NCBI GenBank assembly: GCA_002021875.1
Contig: CP018627.1
Location: 10,974,001-11,038,000 of the forward strand
From: Streptomyces hygroscopicus
GTDB taxonomy: Bacteria > Actinomycetota > Actinomycetes > Streptomycetales > Streptomycetaceae
Length of the DNA stretch: 64,000 nucleotides
Reading direction: 5' to 3'
In this document: piece after piece, positions 25,818-33,510 of the stretch
Layout: the number at the start of each line of letters is the position of its first letter
Position numbering within the stretch: position 1 is the first letter of the stretch
The notes under the pieces: generated by a model
What the model saw: the letters and a program-made list of their open reading frames with translations, nothing else
What the model was told of the DNA's origin: nothing
Database searches by the model: none
Position numbers and translations under genes: made by a program

Positions 25818-26416
25818 TCGCCGCGATATCCGGTCCGTCCGCGCCGCCAGTCGCCGGTTTTGTGGAGTCCGCCTTCAACCCGATGGTGTACCAGGCCGTC
25901 GAGCGATGTCTGACCGCCCGGCCGGGCGACGGCTCCAGGACCGCCATGGTCCTGGCCAGCACGATGGGGGATGCCGCCACTCTCGATCTCGGCAGCCGTC
26001 TGCTCGTGGCCGGGCAGGTGCACAATCCGTTGCTGTTCATGCAGTCCACCGCGAACGCGGTCCTCGGCCGGCTCAGTCGCGAGTTCGCCATCACCGGACC
26101 GCTGCTCTCCCTGTCCACCGTGGCGGACCCGGCCGGTGAGCTGCTGGCCACCGCGGAACTGCTGCTGGAGGACGAGGAGCTGGACCGGATCGTGCTCATC
26201 GGGGTCGAGCTGACCGGCACCGAGCGCACCACGGCGGCGTACCGCGAGCTTCGTACCGGCCCACCCGCCGCGGACCTGGCCGTGGCGATCGTGCTGGACC
26301 GGGACGATCCGGTCCCGAGCCTCCCGTCCGACATCCCGCCCGCCCCCTCGGGGGAGTACGGCACCCTTCGCGGCCTGGTCGAGCTGGCCGCCCGAATCCA
26401 AGGAACCACATCATGA
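25814..26416 (+). CDS. Half-length KS-like protein without active-site cysteine (CLF-like)
   Basis: 200 residues, about half a ketosynthase. AFNPMVYQAVERCL, VLASTMGDAATLD and LGRLSREFAITGPLLSLSTVADP align with the N-terminal half of thiolase-fold synthases (the Ketoacyl-synt_2 type). The position that carries Cys in active enzymes falls in GPLLSLST and has none. The whole C-terminal half is absent, yet the frame is intact and coupled at both ends, so it is probably functional rather than decayed. A dimer partner or chain-length/starter role is the likely inference. Confidence 0.75.
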   Translation: MIAAISGPSAPPVAGFVESAFNPMVYQAVERCLTARPGDGSRTAMVLASTMGDAATLDLGSRLLVAGQVHNPLLFMQSTANAVLGRLSREFAITGPLLSLSTVADPAGELLATAELLLEDEELDRIVLIGVELTGTERTTAAYRELRTGPPAADLAVAIVLDRDDPVPSLPSDIPPAPSGEYGTLRGLVELAARIQGTTS

Positions 26417-28110
26417 TCACCAAGCAGGAACGCGCGCGGATCAGCGAGGACGCCGCCCTGGGGGCCGGGAATGTGATCCACCGGCTGAAGGCGTACGGCA
26501 GACCGCTCGACGAGCAGGTCCTGTGGACCGACACCACCTGGCAGGCCCCGGACGGCGGCCACCCCGAGGTGCTGACCCTGGGCGAGCTGCACGAGGCCGT
26601 GGAGATCTACGCGAGCTGGTACCACGCACAGGGCGTCGGGCCCCGCGACCCGGTGGCGATCCAGACCTATTCCAGCACCGAGTTCGCCATCAACTTCCTC
26701 GCCCTCACCTCCCTGGGCGCGATCCCCTCCTTCGTCAACGGCAACCTCCGCCCGGAGATCGCCCGCGAGTATGTGCGGCGCCAGGGCGCGGTGGGAGCCG
26801 TCACCGACCGGGCCCATCACGCGGTCCTCGCCCCCGGCCGTGCCGAACTGGGCCTCGGCTTCTGTGTCACGGCGGCCGACATCCGCGCGGAGGACCGCGA
26901 GCCCCTCCCCGCGGCCTATCCGTACTCTCACCACGCCACCGATCCGATCATCATCTCGCACTCCTCGGGCACCACCGGGATGCCCAAGGCCGTTCCGCAC
27001 ACGCATCAGACCCTGCTGTATGCGCAATTGCACCGGCTGAAGCTGTCGGTCGGCTCCGCGATGGGCAGGCTGCTGGTCGCGCTGCCCGGCTCGCACAACG
27101 CCGCCATCTCGGTCATGCTGTTCGGCTTCCTGCTGCGCTCGCCCGTATCCATGCTGTCCAGCCAGAGGGGGACCGACGTCCTGGACGCCATGGAGTCGTT
27201 CCGCCCCACCACGGTGTTCGCGTTCGCCGGAACCTACGGGGAGATGGCCGCCCAGGATCTCTCCGCCCGCGATCTGTCCAGCGTGGAGGCGTGGTACAAC
27301 ACCGGGGACGCGGCGCACGAGACCCATATCAAGGCGCTGATCGAGCAGGGCAGCCATGAGACGGTCGGCCGGGATCTGAAGCGGCGCCGGGTCCCCGGCT
27401 CCGTTTTCACGGACGGACTCGGCTCCTCCGAGACCGGCTACTCGCTCTTTCACAACGGACACAAGCCCGGCAGGTCGTCCTTCTCGCGCTGCGTCGGCAA
27501 ACCGATGAGCTTCGCCGAGGCGGCGGTGCTCTCCGAGGACGGCACACCGCTGCCGCCCGGCGAGATCGGCCGCCTCGGCGTGCGCTCGCCCACCCTCACC
27601 CCCGGATACTGGAACGACTCGCTGACCTTCCACCGGCTGCGGCTCGGTGGCTACTGGCTCACCGGCGATCTGTCCTATCGGGACGAGGAAGGAAACTTCT
27701 ACCACCTGGACCGCGCGCCGGACGCGATCCGCACCCCCACGGGCATCGTGTTCAGCACCCGCACCGAGGAGTTGCTGCTGCGCGAGATGCCCGGGCTCGA
27801 CGACTGCACGGTGGTGGCGGTCGCGCCCGAGGGCGTACGAGCGGACTGGGACGGCGACGGGACCGCCGACGCCTACGCCCTGCTGCAGGTGCGCGCGGAC
27901 GCGGCGGACACGGAGACCGACGACGCCCGATGGACGGCCGAGGTCAACCAGGTGCTGGTCGCCGCGGGCTTCCCGCAGCTGACCGGAGCGCTCCGGATGG
28001 ACGCGAGCGAGGTGGTGAAGGGAGCCACCGGCAAGGTGCTCAAACGGGAGATGCGCGAACGCTTCCGGGCCCGGGTGGCCGCCGGCGAGCTGGACGGGAA
28101 GGTGCGATGA
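26413..28110 (+). CDS. Second class I adenylate-forming enzyme
   Basis: 565 residues. Core motifs IISHSSGTTGMPKAVPHTH, DGLGSSETGYSLF, YWLTGDLSYRDEEGNFYHLDR and the C-terminal catalytic lysine in GATGKVLKREM are intact. It is about 100 residues longer than the first ligase and not closely similar to it. It may release or reactivate the aryl product as a CoA ester, or form an amide. Another possibility is an ATP-dependent diazotase: enzymes of this superfamily do that in cremeomycin and avenalumate pathways, which also start from aminohydroxybenzoates. No nitrite-forming genes are seen in this window, so that option is weak. Confidence 0.8.
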   Translation: MITKQERARISEDAALGAGNVIHRLKAYGRPLDEQVLWTDTTWQAPDGGHPEVLTLGELHEAVEIYASWYHAQGVGPRDPVAIQTYSSTEFAINFLALTSLGAIPSFVNGNLRPEIAREYVRRQGAVGAVTDRAHHAVLAPGRAELGLGFCVTAADIRAEDREPLPAAYPYSHHATDPIIISHSSGTTGMPKAVPHTHQTLLYAQLHRLKLSVGSAMGRLLVALPGSHNAAISVMLFGFLLRSPVSMLSSQRGTDVLDAMESFRPTTVFAFAGTYGEMAAQDLSARDLSSVEAWYNTGDAAHETHIKALIEQGSHETVGRDLKRRRVPGSVFTDGLGSSETGYSLFHNGHKPGRSSFSRCVGKPMSFAEAAVLSEDGTPLPPGEIGRLGVRSPTLTPGYWNDSLTFHRLRLGGYWLTGDLSYRDEEGNFYHLDRAPDAIRTPTGIVFSTRTEELLLREMPGLDDCTVVAVAPEGVRADWDGDGTADAYALLQVRADAADTETDDARWTAEVNQVLVAAGFPQLTGALRMDASEVVKGATGKVLKREMRERFRARVAAGELDGKVR

Positions 28111-28643
28111 CCGCGGTCGACCGTACGAGTCCCGGTACCAGTCCCGGTACGAGTCCCCGGCCCAGGACCATGGACGTGTACCGGCAGTGGTGGCTGCACG
28201 ACGCACGCTGGTACCAGGGGGTGGCGAACAGGTTCGGACACGCGGTGGCCAATGAGATCAACGCCGAGGCGCTGCGGTATGTGGCCGTCCAGGTGGGCAA
28301 ACGGATAGCCCGTCAGTTCGGCGGAAAGCCCGCGGTGGACCTTGAGGAGCTCCGCCGCCGCTACGACGCCTGTTCCGAGTGGATGTTCCCGAGCGAGCTG
28401 CGGGACGGGGCGACCGCGGTGCTCCCGGACGGGGAGATCGAGCTGACCATGCGGCAGAACTTCGCCGTGGTGATGGTCCGGATGGCCGGTTCGCTCGACG
28501 GCTACCAGTGCCCGTGCACCGACATCCACGCCGGCTGGTCGGAGGGGCTCGGGGTCGAACTCACCCGTAACTGCGCCACCGCGTGTCTGCGGGACGGCGA
28601 TCCCGCCTGCCGGCTCCTGATGCGGGTCGGGAGCCCGGTATGA
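28107..28643 (+). CDS. Unknown cysteine-containing protein (V4R/ATC-hydrolase-like pattern)
   Basis: 178 residues. The first 20 residues contain a tandem GTSP repeat encoded by a 12-bp DNA repeat, so translation might start later, at the ATG before DVYRQWWLHDARWYQGVANR. The middle (FGHAVANEINAEALRYVAVQVGK) resembles small proteins of the DUF6125 or aminothiazoline-hydrolase type. The C-terminal 40 residues hold five cysteines (YQCPC, then NCATACLRDG, then ACRLL), a possible metal or thioester site. It is coupled to the ligase and the SDR, so it is part of the pathway. I cannot assign a reaction. Confidence 0.6.
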   Translation: MTAVDRTSPGTSPGTSPRPRTMDVYRQWWLHDARWYQGVANRFGHAVANEINAEALRYVAVQVGKRIARQFGGKPAVDLEELRRRYDACSEWMFPSELRDGATAVLPDGEIELTMRQNFAVVMVRMAGSLDGYQCPCTDIHAGWSEGLGVELTRNCATACLRDGDPACRLLMRVGSPV

Positions 28644-29560
28644 CCGCGCGTGTCCTTGTCGCCGGAGCCACCGGGGTGATCGGCCGTGCACTGGTTCCGC
28701 TGCTCCGGGCCGGCGGCCATCATGTGACCGCGCTGGTACGGGAGCCGTCCCGGGCGGCCGGGCTGGCCCTGGACGGCGTCGTGGTGGCCGACGCGCTGGA
28801 AGCCGAGGCGGTGCGCGCGGCGGTGCTCTCGGCCCGGCCCGAGGTGGTGGTGCATCAGCTGACCGCCCTGCGCGGCCCCGCTCCGGAGGGCTTCGAGCGG
28901 ACCGCCCGGCTGCGCACCGAAGGCACCGCGCATCTGATCGCGGCGGCCGAGGCCGCTGGGGCGGAACGGATGGTGGCGCAGAGCATCGCGTTCGCCACGG
29001 CTCCCCGCGGCGGGCCGGTGCTCACCGAGGACGCACCGCTGTATGTCGACGCACCGGACCCGGGCTGGGCGCTCACCACGCGCGCGATCGCCGAACTGGA
29101 GCGCCGGGTGCTGGGCGCGGCACACCTCTCCGGGACCGTACTGCGCTACGGAACCCTGTACGGGCCGGGCACCCTCTACCACCGCGGCGGTGCGATCGGC
29201 GGCGCGGTGGCGCGCGGCAGGCTGCCACTGCCGGAGTCCGCCGCCGGGGTCACCTCGTTCCTCCACATCGAGGACGCCGCACGGGCCGCGGTGTGCGCCG
29301 TCGAAGCGGATACCGACGGTGTGTTCAACGTGGCCGATGACGACCCGGCGGAGGCCGCGGTCTGGCTGCCCGAGTACGCCCGTCTGCTCGGAGCGCCCCC
29401 GCCCCGTACGGTGCCGGCGCAGCTGGCCGAGCGGTTGCTGGGCTGGCTCACCAGCTACCAGCTCACCGCCATGCGCGGCGCGGCCAACGACCGCGTACGG
29501 CAGTCGCTCAACTGGAAGCCCTCGGCGCCGAGCTGGCGGACACGACTGGCCGACGACTGA
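28640..29560 (+). CDS. Extended-SDR NAD-dependent epimerase/dehydratase/reductase
   Basis: 306 residues. The N-terminal nucleotide-binding motif is VLVAGATGVIGRALVPLL. The usual YxxxK is not obvious: the equivalent region reads ALTTRAIAELERRVL, so the mechanism may be atypical. LRYGTLYGPG and FNVADDDPA are typical of extended SDRs. As the last gene of the coupled operon, and the only reductase-like one, it is the best candidate for a keto-group or other carbonyl reduction on the polyketide. This is inference. Confidence 0.78.
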   Translation: MTARVLVAGATGVIGRALVPLLRAGGHHVTALVREPSRAAGLALDGVVVADALEAEAVRAAVLSARPEVVVHQLTALRGPAPEGFERTARLRTEGTAHLIAAAEAAGAERMVAQSIAFATAPRGGPVLTEDAPLYVDAPDPGWALTTRAIAELERRVLGAAHLSGTVLRYGTLYGPGTLYHRGGAIGGAVARGRLPLPESAAGVTSFLHIEDAARAAVCAVEADTDGVFNVADDDPAEAAVWLPEYARLLGAPPPRTVPAQLAERLLGWLTSYQLTAMRGAANDRVRQSLNWKPSAPSWRTRLADD

Positions 29561-29593
29561 CCGGGCAGCGGGCCCACGAACGGCAATGGCTGC

Positions 29594-30868
29594 CTACACG
29601 GCGTCGGGTCCGGTGCGGCCGGGGTGATTGACGCGTCGCCGCATCGCGGGGAGGTGGCCGGCGAGCAGGGCGATACCGAGCATGTCGACGATGGCCAGGG
29701 CCGCCATCGGTATCCAGGTGGCGGCCGGTCCATGGGCGAGCAGCACGGCCATGAGCGCGGGCGTGACCACGTCACCGATGCTGAAGGCCATCTGGGAGAG
29801 CGAGTTGTACCGGCCGCGACTCGCCGCGGTGGCACAGTCGTTGACGATGGGCGACACGATCAGGCTCTGGATCAGTTCGCCGACGGTCACCAGGACGACC
29901 GCGACGAGAGCGAGACAGATACTGACGGCCGACGGCACATACGCGCAGCACAGCACCGCGACAAACGCACCGCCGACGATGGCCTGCGATGCCATCAGGC
30001 TGCTCCATCGCCGATGCCCGGTGATCGCGGCACCCACGGGCGTGGCGCCCAGCGCGCCGAGTACGGCGTTGACCGCGAGGACGGTGCCGGGTATCCACGG
30101 CGGCAGGTGCACCGTGTTGACGAGGAAGACGGGAACGGCGAGGCCGAAGGCGAGCGAGAGCAGGGCGAGGCCGAAGTTGAGCACGACGAATCCGAGGAAG
30201 GGCTGATCCCGGAGCGTGCTCGCCCAGCCCCCCTTGGCGGTGTGTTGTGGCGAGTCGTCGTGTTCCGGCGCGCCGCTGACGCCCACGGCGTGCGCACCGC
30301 CTGAGGAGTCGAGCCGTGTCAGGATCGCCGCGACGGTGAACGACAGGGCGTTGACCGCGACGATCGTGGTGTATCCGTTCACTCCGCCGATCGCGACAGC
30401 GAGGCTCGCGCCGAGAGCGCCGACGCCGAGTCCCGCCTGGCGCAGCGTGGTGATCAGGGCGAACCAGGATTCCTGGCGCTTCCCCTCGGCGACGTCATGC
30501 ACCAGGGCCGGATAGGCCACCCAGAACGCCGAGTTGCCGAGCTGCACGACGACCGCGGCGCCGAGCAGGTGACCGAAGGAGCCCACGAACAGGTAGTTGA
30601 AGAACCCGACCGCCTGGATGAGATTGGAGACGATCACCGTGCTGCGGGCGCCGAACCGATCGCAGAACATTCCGGCGCCCGCGGTCGCCGGAATGCGGAC
30701 CAGCGCCGCGATGGACAAGGCCAGTCCGACCCTGCCGAGGGTCAGCTCGGTCGTCGCGGTGAAATAGAGGATCGAGAACGGCAGAAAGAGGCCGGTGCCC
30801 AGGGCATCGATGGACAGCGCGGAAAACAGGCGCCGGTGGCCACGGGCGTCGGGAAGCCATGCGCGCAC
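29594..30868 (-). CDS. MFS transporter
   Basis: 424 residues from the GTG at 30868, which has AAAGGG 7 bp upstream; an upstream GTG at 30904 is possible. Twelve helices are predicted, with the MFS loop motif CDRFGARSTVIVS. It converges on the biosynthetic operon, 33 bp from its end, and has its own promoter. It is probably a second exporter for the pathway product. A charged loop with histidines (residues about 190-215) separates the two six-helix halves. Confidence 0.83.
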   Translation of the reverse strand: MRAWLPDARGHRRLFSALSIDALGTGLFLPFSILYFTATTELTLGRVGLALSIAALVRIPATAGAGMFCDRFGARSTVIVSNLIQAVGFFNYLFVGSFGHLLGAAVVVQLGNSAFWVAYPALVHDVAEGKRQESWFALITTLRQAGLGVGALGASLAVAIGGVNGYTTIVAVNALSFTVAAILTRLDSSGGAHAVGVSGAPEHDDSPQHTAKGGWASTLRDQPFLGFVVLNFGLALLSLAFGLAVPVFLVNTVHLPPWIPGTVLAVNAVLGALGATPVGAAITGHRRWSSLMASQAIVGGAFVAVLCCAYVPSAVSICLALVAVVLVTVGELIQSLIVSPIVNDCATAASRGRYNSLSQMAFSIGDVVTPALMAVLLAHGPAATWIPMAALAIVDMLGIALLAGHLPAMRRRVNHPGRTGPDAV

Positions 30869-30942
30869 AGCAGAGCCCTTTCGGGGACGTCCCAGCCGCA
30901 CCACGTCTCATGCGACCCCACCCCGAAAAGGGCAAGACGAGC

Positions 30943-30972
30943 AACATATGAAGTGCCCGCACAGCGTGTCAA
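30943..30972 (-). promoter_or_regulatory. Promoter of the MFS gene
   Basis: On the minus strand TTGACA (30972-30967) and TATGTT (30948-30943) are separated by 18 bp. They lie 75 bp upstream of the chosen start codon. The match to the housekeeping sigma consensus is unusually good for this genome type, so the exporter is probably not dependent on read-through from the oxidase gene. Confidence 0.65.
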
Positions 30973-31054
30973 GCCTACGGAAGCGGGCGGTGCGACCCCG
31001 AGGCGGACCGCACCGCTCCGGCACCCGACACAACGCCGCGTCGGTTCGCGAAGG

Positions 31055-32668
31055 TCAGGTGCCGATCCCTTGTGGGTAGCTGAAGAAATTGGTCGGATCG
31101 TACGTCCGATTCACTCGGACCAGCCGGTCGTAATTCGCGCCGTAATACGCCCGCCGCCAGTCCTTCAGAGTCGGGTCCGGGAAATTCTGATAGGAATGCG
31201 GCGGAGGCGTTTCACCGAAAATGCTCTGGTAGAACTCATTGAGCCAGTGAAGATTCGCCGTGGCAACGCGTGGCGGGTCATAATCCGCCCAGGAGGTCTC
31301 CGCGGCGAGGACGAACGCCGCGTTTCGGTGCACGAACGCCGTCGCGTCCGGCGGCACTTGGTTGATCTCGCCACCGAGGGCGAACATGGCGAACCCGGCC
31401 CCGTCCTCGTTGTCGCTGCCGGGCCAGTCCAGGAGCTGCTCGGCGGCGGCACCGATCTGCTCATCGGTCAGGAGCGTCCGGGAGGTGAGAACCGCCGACT
31501 TGGCGGCGAACTGTTGCACCGGCGTGGTCGCGCTCAGCAGCGCGCTCGCCTGACCCGGAGTGACCTCGCGGACGGACGCCTTGTTGCGGGCGCGCTCCTC
31601 CGCCGTGCCGATGGCGAGCAGTGGAGCCAGGATGGCGCGCAACTCCTCGAGGTCGCCGTAGTACTGGCCGATGGCGTTGACGCCCGCGTTGGCGTGGATC
31701 TGGTCCCTGGTGAGCCCGTGGGTGCCCATGCCGACGCGGAGATGGAATCGCTTGTCGTCCAGGGTGTGCACGGCGATCTGTTGCGCGGCGGCGATCACCG
31801 GCAGTACCGAGTCCAGGCTCCAGCGCAGCTCGTAGAAGCCCACGTCGCCCTGGAACCGCTCGTACTGGAACGTAAAGGAGGTATTGACACCGAAGTTGTT
31901 TCCCGCCCCGCCGCGACAGGCCCAGAACAGGTCGGGGTGCGAGTCCTGACCGGCCTCCACCACGCGGCCGTCGGCGAGTACCACGGTCGTCGAGACCAGC
32001 CGGTCACAGGTCAGGCCGAACATCTTGTCGCTGAAGCCGATACCGCCGCCCAGCACCAGCCCGGCCACCCCGACCGTGGGGCAGCGGCCGGTCGGCACGA
32101 ACATGCCGTGGTCCTCCAGCATCGGGTGCAGGTCGGCGTTGGTGACGCCGGCTCCCACGGTGAGGGTGCCCGCGTCGTGAACGACCCTCATCCGTCCGTA
32201 GGTCCGGGTCCGCGAGCGGGCACCCGGTAGCGGGGTGGAGACGATGCTCTTCATGCGGGCCATGTTGAGCAGCAGACCGGTGGTGGCGGAGTACCCGGCG
32301 TAGTTGTGGCCCAGCCCGGAACGAGGCACGGCGGGCAGCCCCACCGCGCGGGCCCAGTGGACCGACGCACGGACATCCCTGGTCGTGGCGCACGCCACGA
32401 TCCCCGCGGGGCGGATCCCGGCGTAGCGGTGGTTGAACGGAAGCGCCAGCGGCGGGTAGCCGGAATCTCCCGGCCGATAGAGGGTGGAACGGGACGACAG
32501 CGCCTGAGCCAGCAGCTCAAAGTCCCGTTCGCTGACCCGATCCGCCACCTCGGCGGGTGGCGCGGCAGCGGCCGGCGATGATGGCAGGCCCGCCACCTCC
32601 GTGCCCAGAACACCCACAGTGCCCGCCCGCAGTACGTTCCGCCTGTTGATCAACGTGGCTGCCCTCAC
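31055..32668 (-). CDS. Exported FAD-linked oxidase with BBE domain
   Basis: 537 residues from the GTG at about 32668 (GGAG upstream). The N-terminus carries a Tat-like signal (NRRNVLRAGTVGVLG, then Ala-rich). The FAD domain has RSGLGHNYAGYS (candidate covalent His) and GRCPTVGVAGLVLGGGIG (candidate covalent Cys), so bicovalent flavin attachment is plausible. The C-terminal BBE motif is YDPTNFFSYPQGI. Related enzymes oxidise sugars, aclacinomycin-type glycosides or phenolic alkaloids. Next to the aminohydroxybenzoate cluster it could carry out a late extracytoplasmic oxidation. Its cluster membership is uncertain because it has its own transcription unit. Confidence 0.83.
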   Translation of the reverse strand: MRAATLINRRNVLRAGTVGVLGTEVAGLPSSPAAAAPPAEVADRVSERDFELLAQALSSRSTLYRPGDSGYPPLALPFNHRYAGIRPAGIVACATTRDVRASVHWARAVGLPAVPRSGLGHNYAGYSATTGLLLNMARMKSIVSTPLPGARSRTRTYGRMRVVHDAGTLTVGAGVTNADLHPMLEDHGMFVPTGRCPTVGVAGLVLGGGIGFSDKMFGLTCDRLVSTTVVLADGRVVEAGQDSHPDLFWACRGGAGNNFGVNTSFTFQYERFQGDVGFYELRWSLDSVLPVIAAAQQIAVHTLDDKRFHLRVGMGTHGLTRDQIHANAGVNAIGQYYGDLEELRAILAPLLAIGTAEERARNKASVREVTPGQASALLSATTPVQQFAAKSAVLTSRTLLTDEQIGAAAEQLLDWPGSDNEDGAGFAMFALGGEINQVPPDATAFVHRNAAFVLAAETSWADYDPPRVATANLHWLNEFYQSIFGETPPPHSYQNFPDPTLKDWRRAYYGANYDRLVRVNRTYDPTNFFSYPQGIGT

Positions 32669-32804
32669 AAGAAGCGCTCCGGAGACGCGATCGTCTCCCT
32701 CTCTCGCAAAGTCAACCGGCCATCGGCCGGTACAGCCGCAAAACGGATTCCCGCCCACAGACCCGCAACCCGAAAGGAGGCGGACCTGCCGCTGAATGCC
32801 CCAG

Positions 32805-32966
32805 CCCGGTACGACGAACAGGCGCGCGCTCTCGGGGTCCCAGCCAGACCGGGGTGTGTGTCGGTGCGGGGGAGACGGTGTTCACCCGGACGCCCTTCGG
32901 CCTGAGCTCCATTGACAGTGCCTTGCTGAGATTGGTGAGCGCGGCCTCCGCCGCGAGGTAGTCCAC
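32805..32966 (-). pseudogene. Short-chain dehydrogenase fragment
   Basis: The translation VDYLAAEAALTNLSKALSMELRPKGVRVNTVSPAPT is the active-site helix and following strand of a classical SDR. The catalytic lysine of YxxxK is replaced by Glu (YLAAE). Both the Rossmann N-terminus and the C-terminus are missing. It is a dead remnant. Bases 32669-32804 show no other coding signal. Confidence 0.75.
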
Positions 32967-33012
32967 TGTCGGTGGCTGCGGGCCGCGTGCCCCTGCGGGC
33001 GCCCCGCCCCGA

Positions 33013-33250
33013 TCAGCCGACGGCCTTCAAGTCGCCGGGCACGGCTCCGAGTTCGAGCTCGGTGCGGCCACGGGTCTGGAAGCCCCGCTTGAACGGCTCT
33101 GCCGTGCGTTGCCGCGTTGCCGCGTTGCCGCACTCCGGACGAGCTGCTGGAACAGAGCGGCATCCGCGCGTACATGGGCGGGGCGTTGAAGGTGGCGGAC
33201 AGGACGTTGCCGTCCAGGCCGGCGCTGATGGTTTCGTACGAGGCGGTCAT
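33013..33250 (-). pseudogene. Enoyl-CoA hydratase remnant
   Basis: The minus strand from 33250 reads MTASYETISAGLDGNVLSATF followed by NAPPM, the N-terminus of an enoyl-CoA hydratase. A second frame ends with FKRGFQTRGRTELELGAVPG before the TGA at 33013, the usual C-terminus of the same family. The intervening 180 or so residues are reduced to scrambled sequence containing a short tandem repeat (GTTGCCGC). The gene has therefore lost its core. Confidence 0.65.
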
Positions 33251-33374
33251 GTTCTCGTCTCTCGGCACTGATCGCGGCCCGGTGGCCATCCCGGCTGTCC
33301 AAGCTGGTGCCCCTCGAGTCACAGCACGACCGACCCGGCCCTCTCCCCGCACTCAGTCACACATCCGTGTGAGC

Positions 33375-33413
33375 GAGTGCTCCGGTTGGCGGAAGTCGCA
33401 GGTCGGAGCACTC
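33375..33413. repeat. Inverted repeat upstream of the antiporter gene
   Basis: GAGTGCTCCG (33375-33384) and CGGAGCACTC (33404-33413) are perfect complements separated by 19 bp. They lie about 100 bp upstream of the antiporter start. This could be a two-half-site operator or a stem ending leftward transcription. I cannot decide from sequence alone. Confidence 0.5.
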
Positions 33414-33510
33414 ATTCGGCGGTGGTCAGGCGCGACCCCGATCGGATTCGAGGTGGCAGGCTTCCCGAGGCGTGGCCCATACCACGCTCCCATCGGGAAG
33501 GCGGTACCGG

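Noticed and set aside
29595..30304. Plus-strand frame of 226 codons opposite the MFS gene
   Set aside because: Shadow frame of a gene with clear membrane segments; its translation is rich in Asp/Gly/Arg and has no motif.
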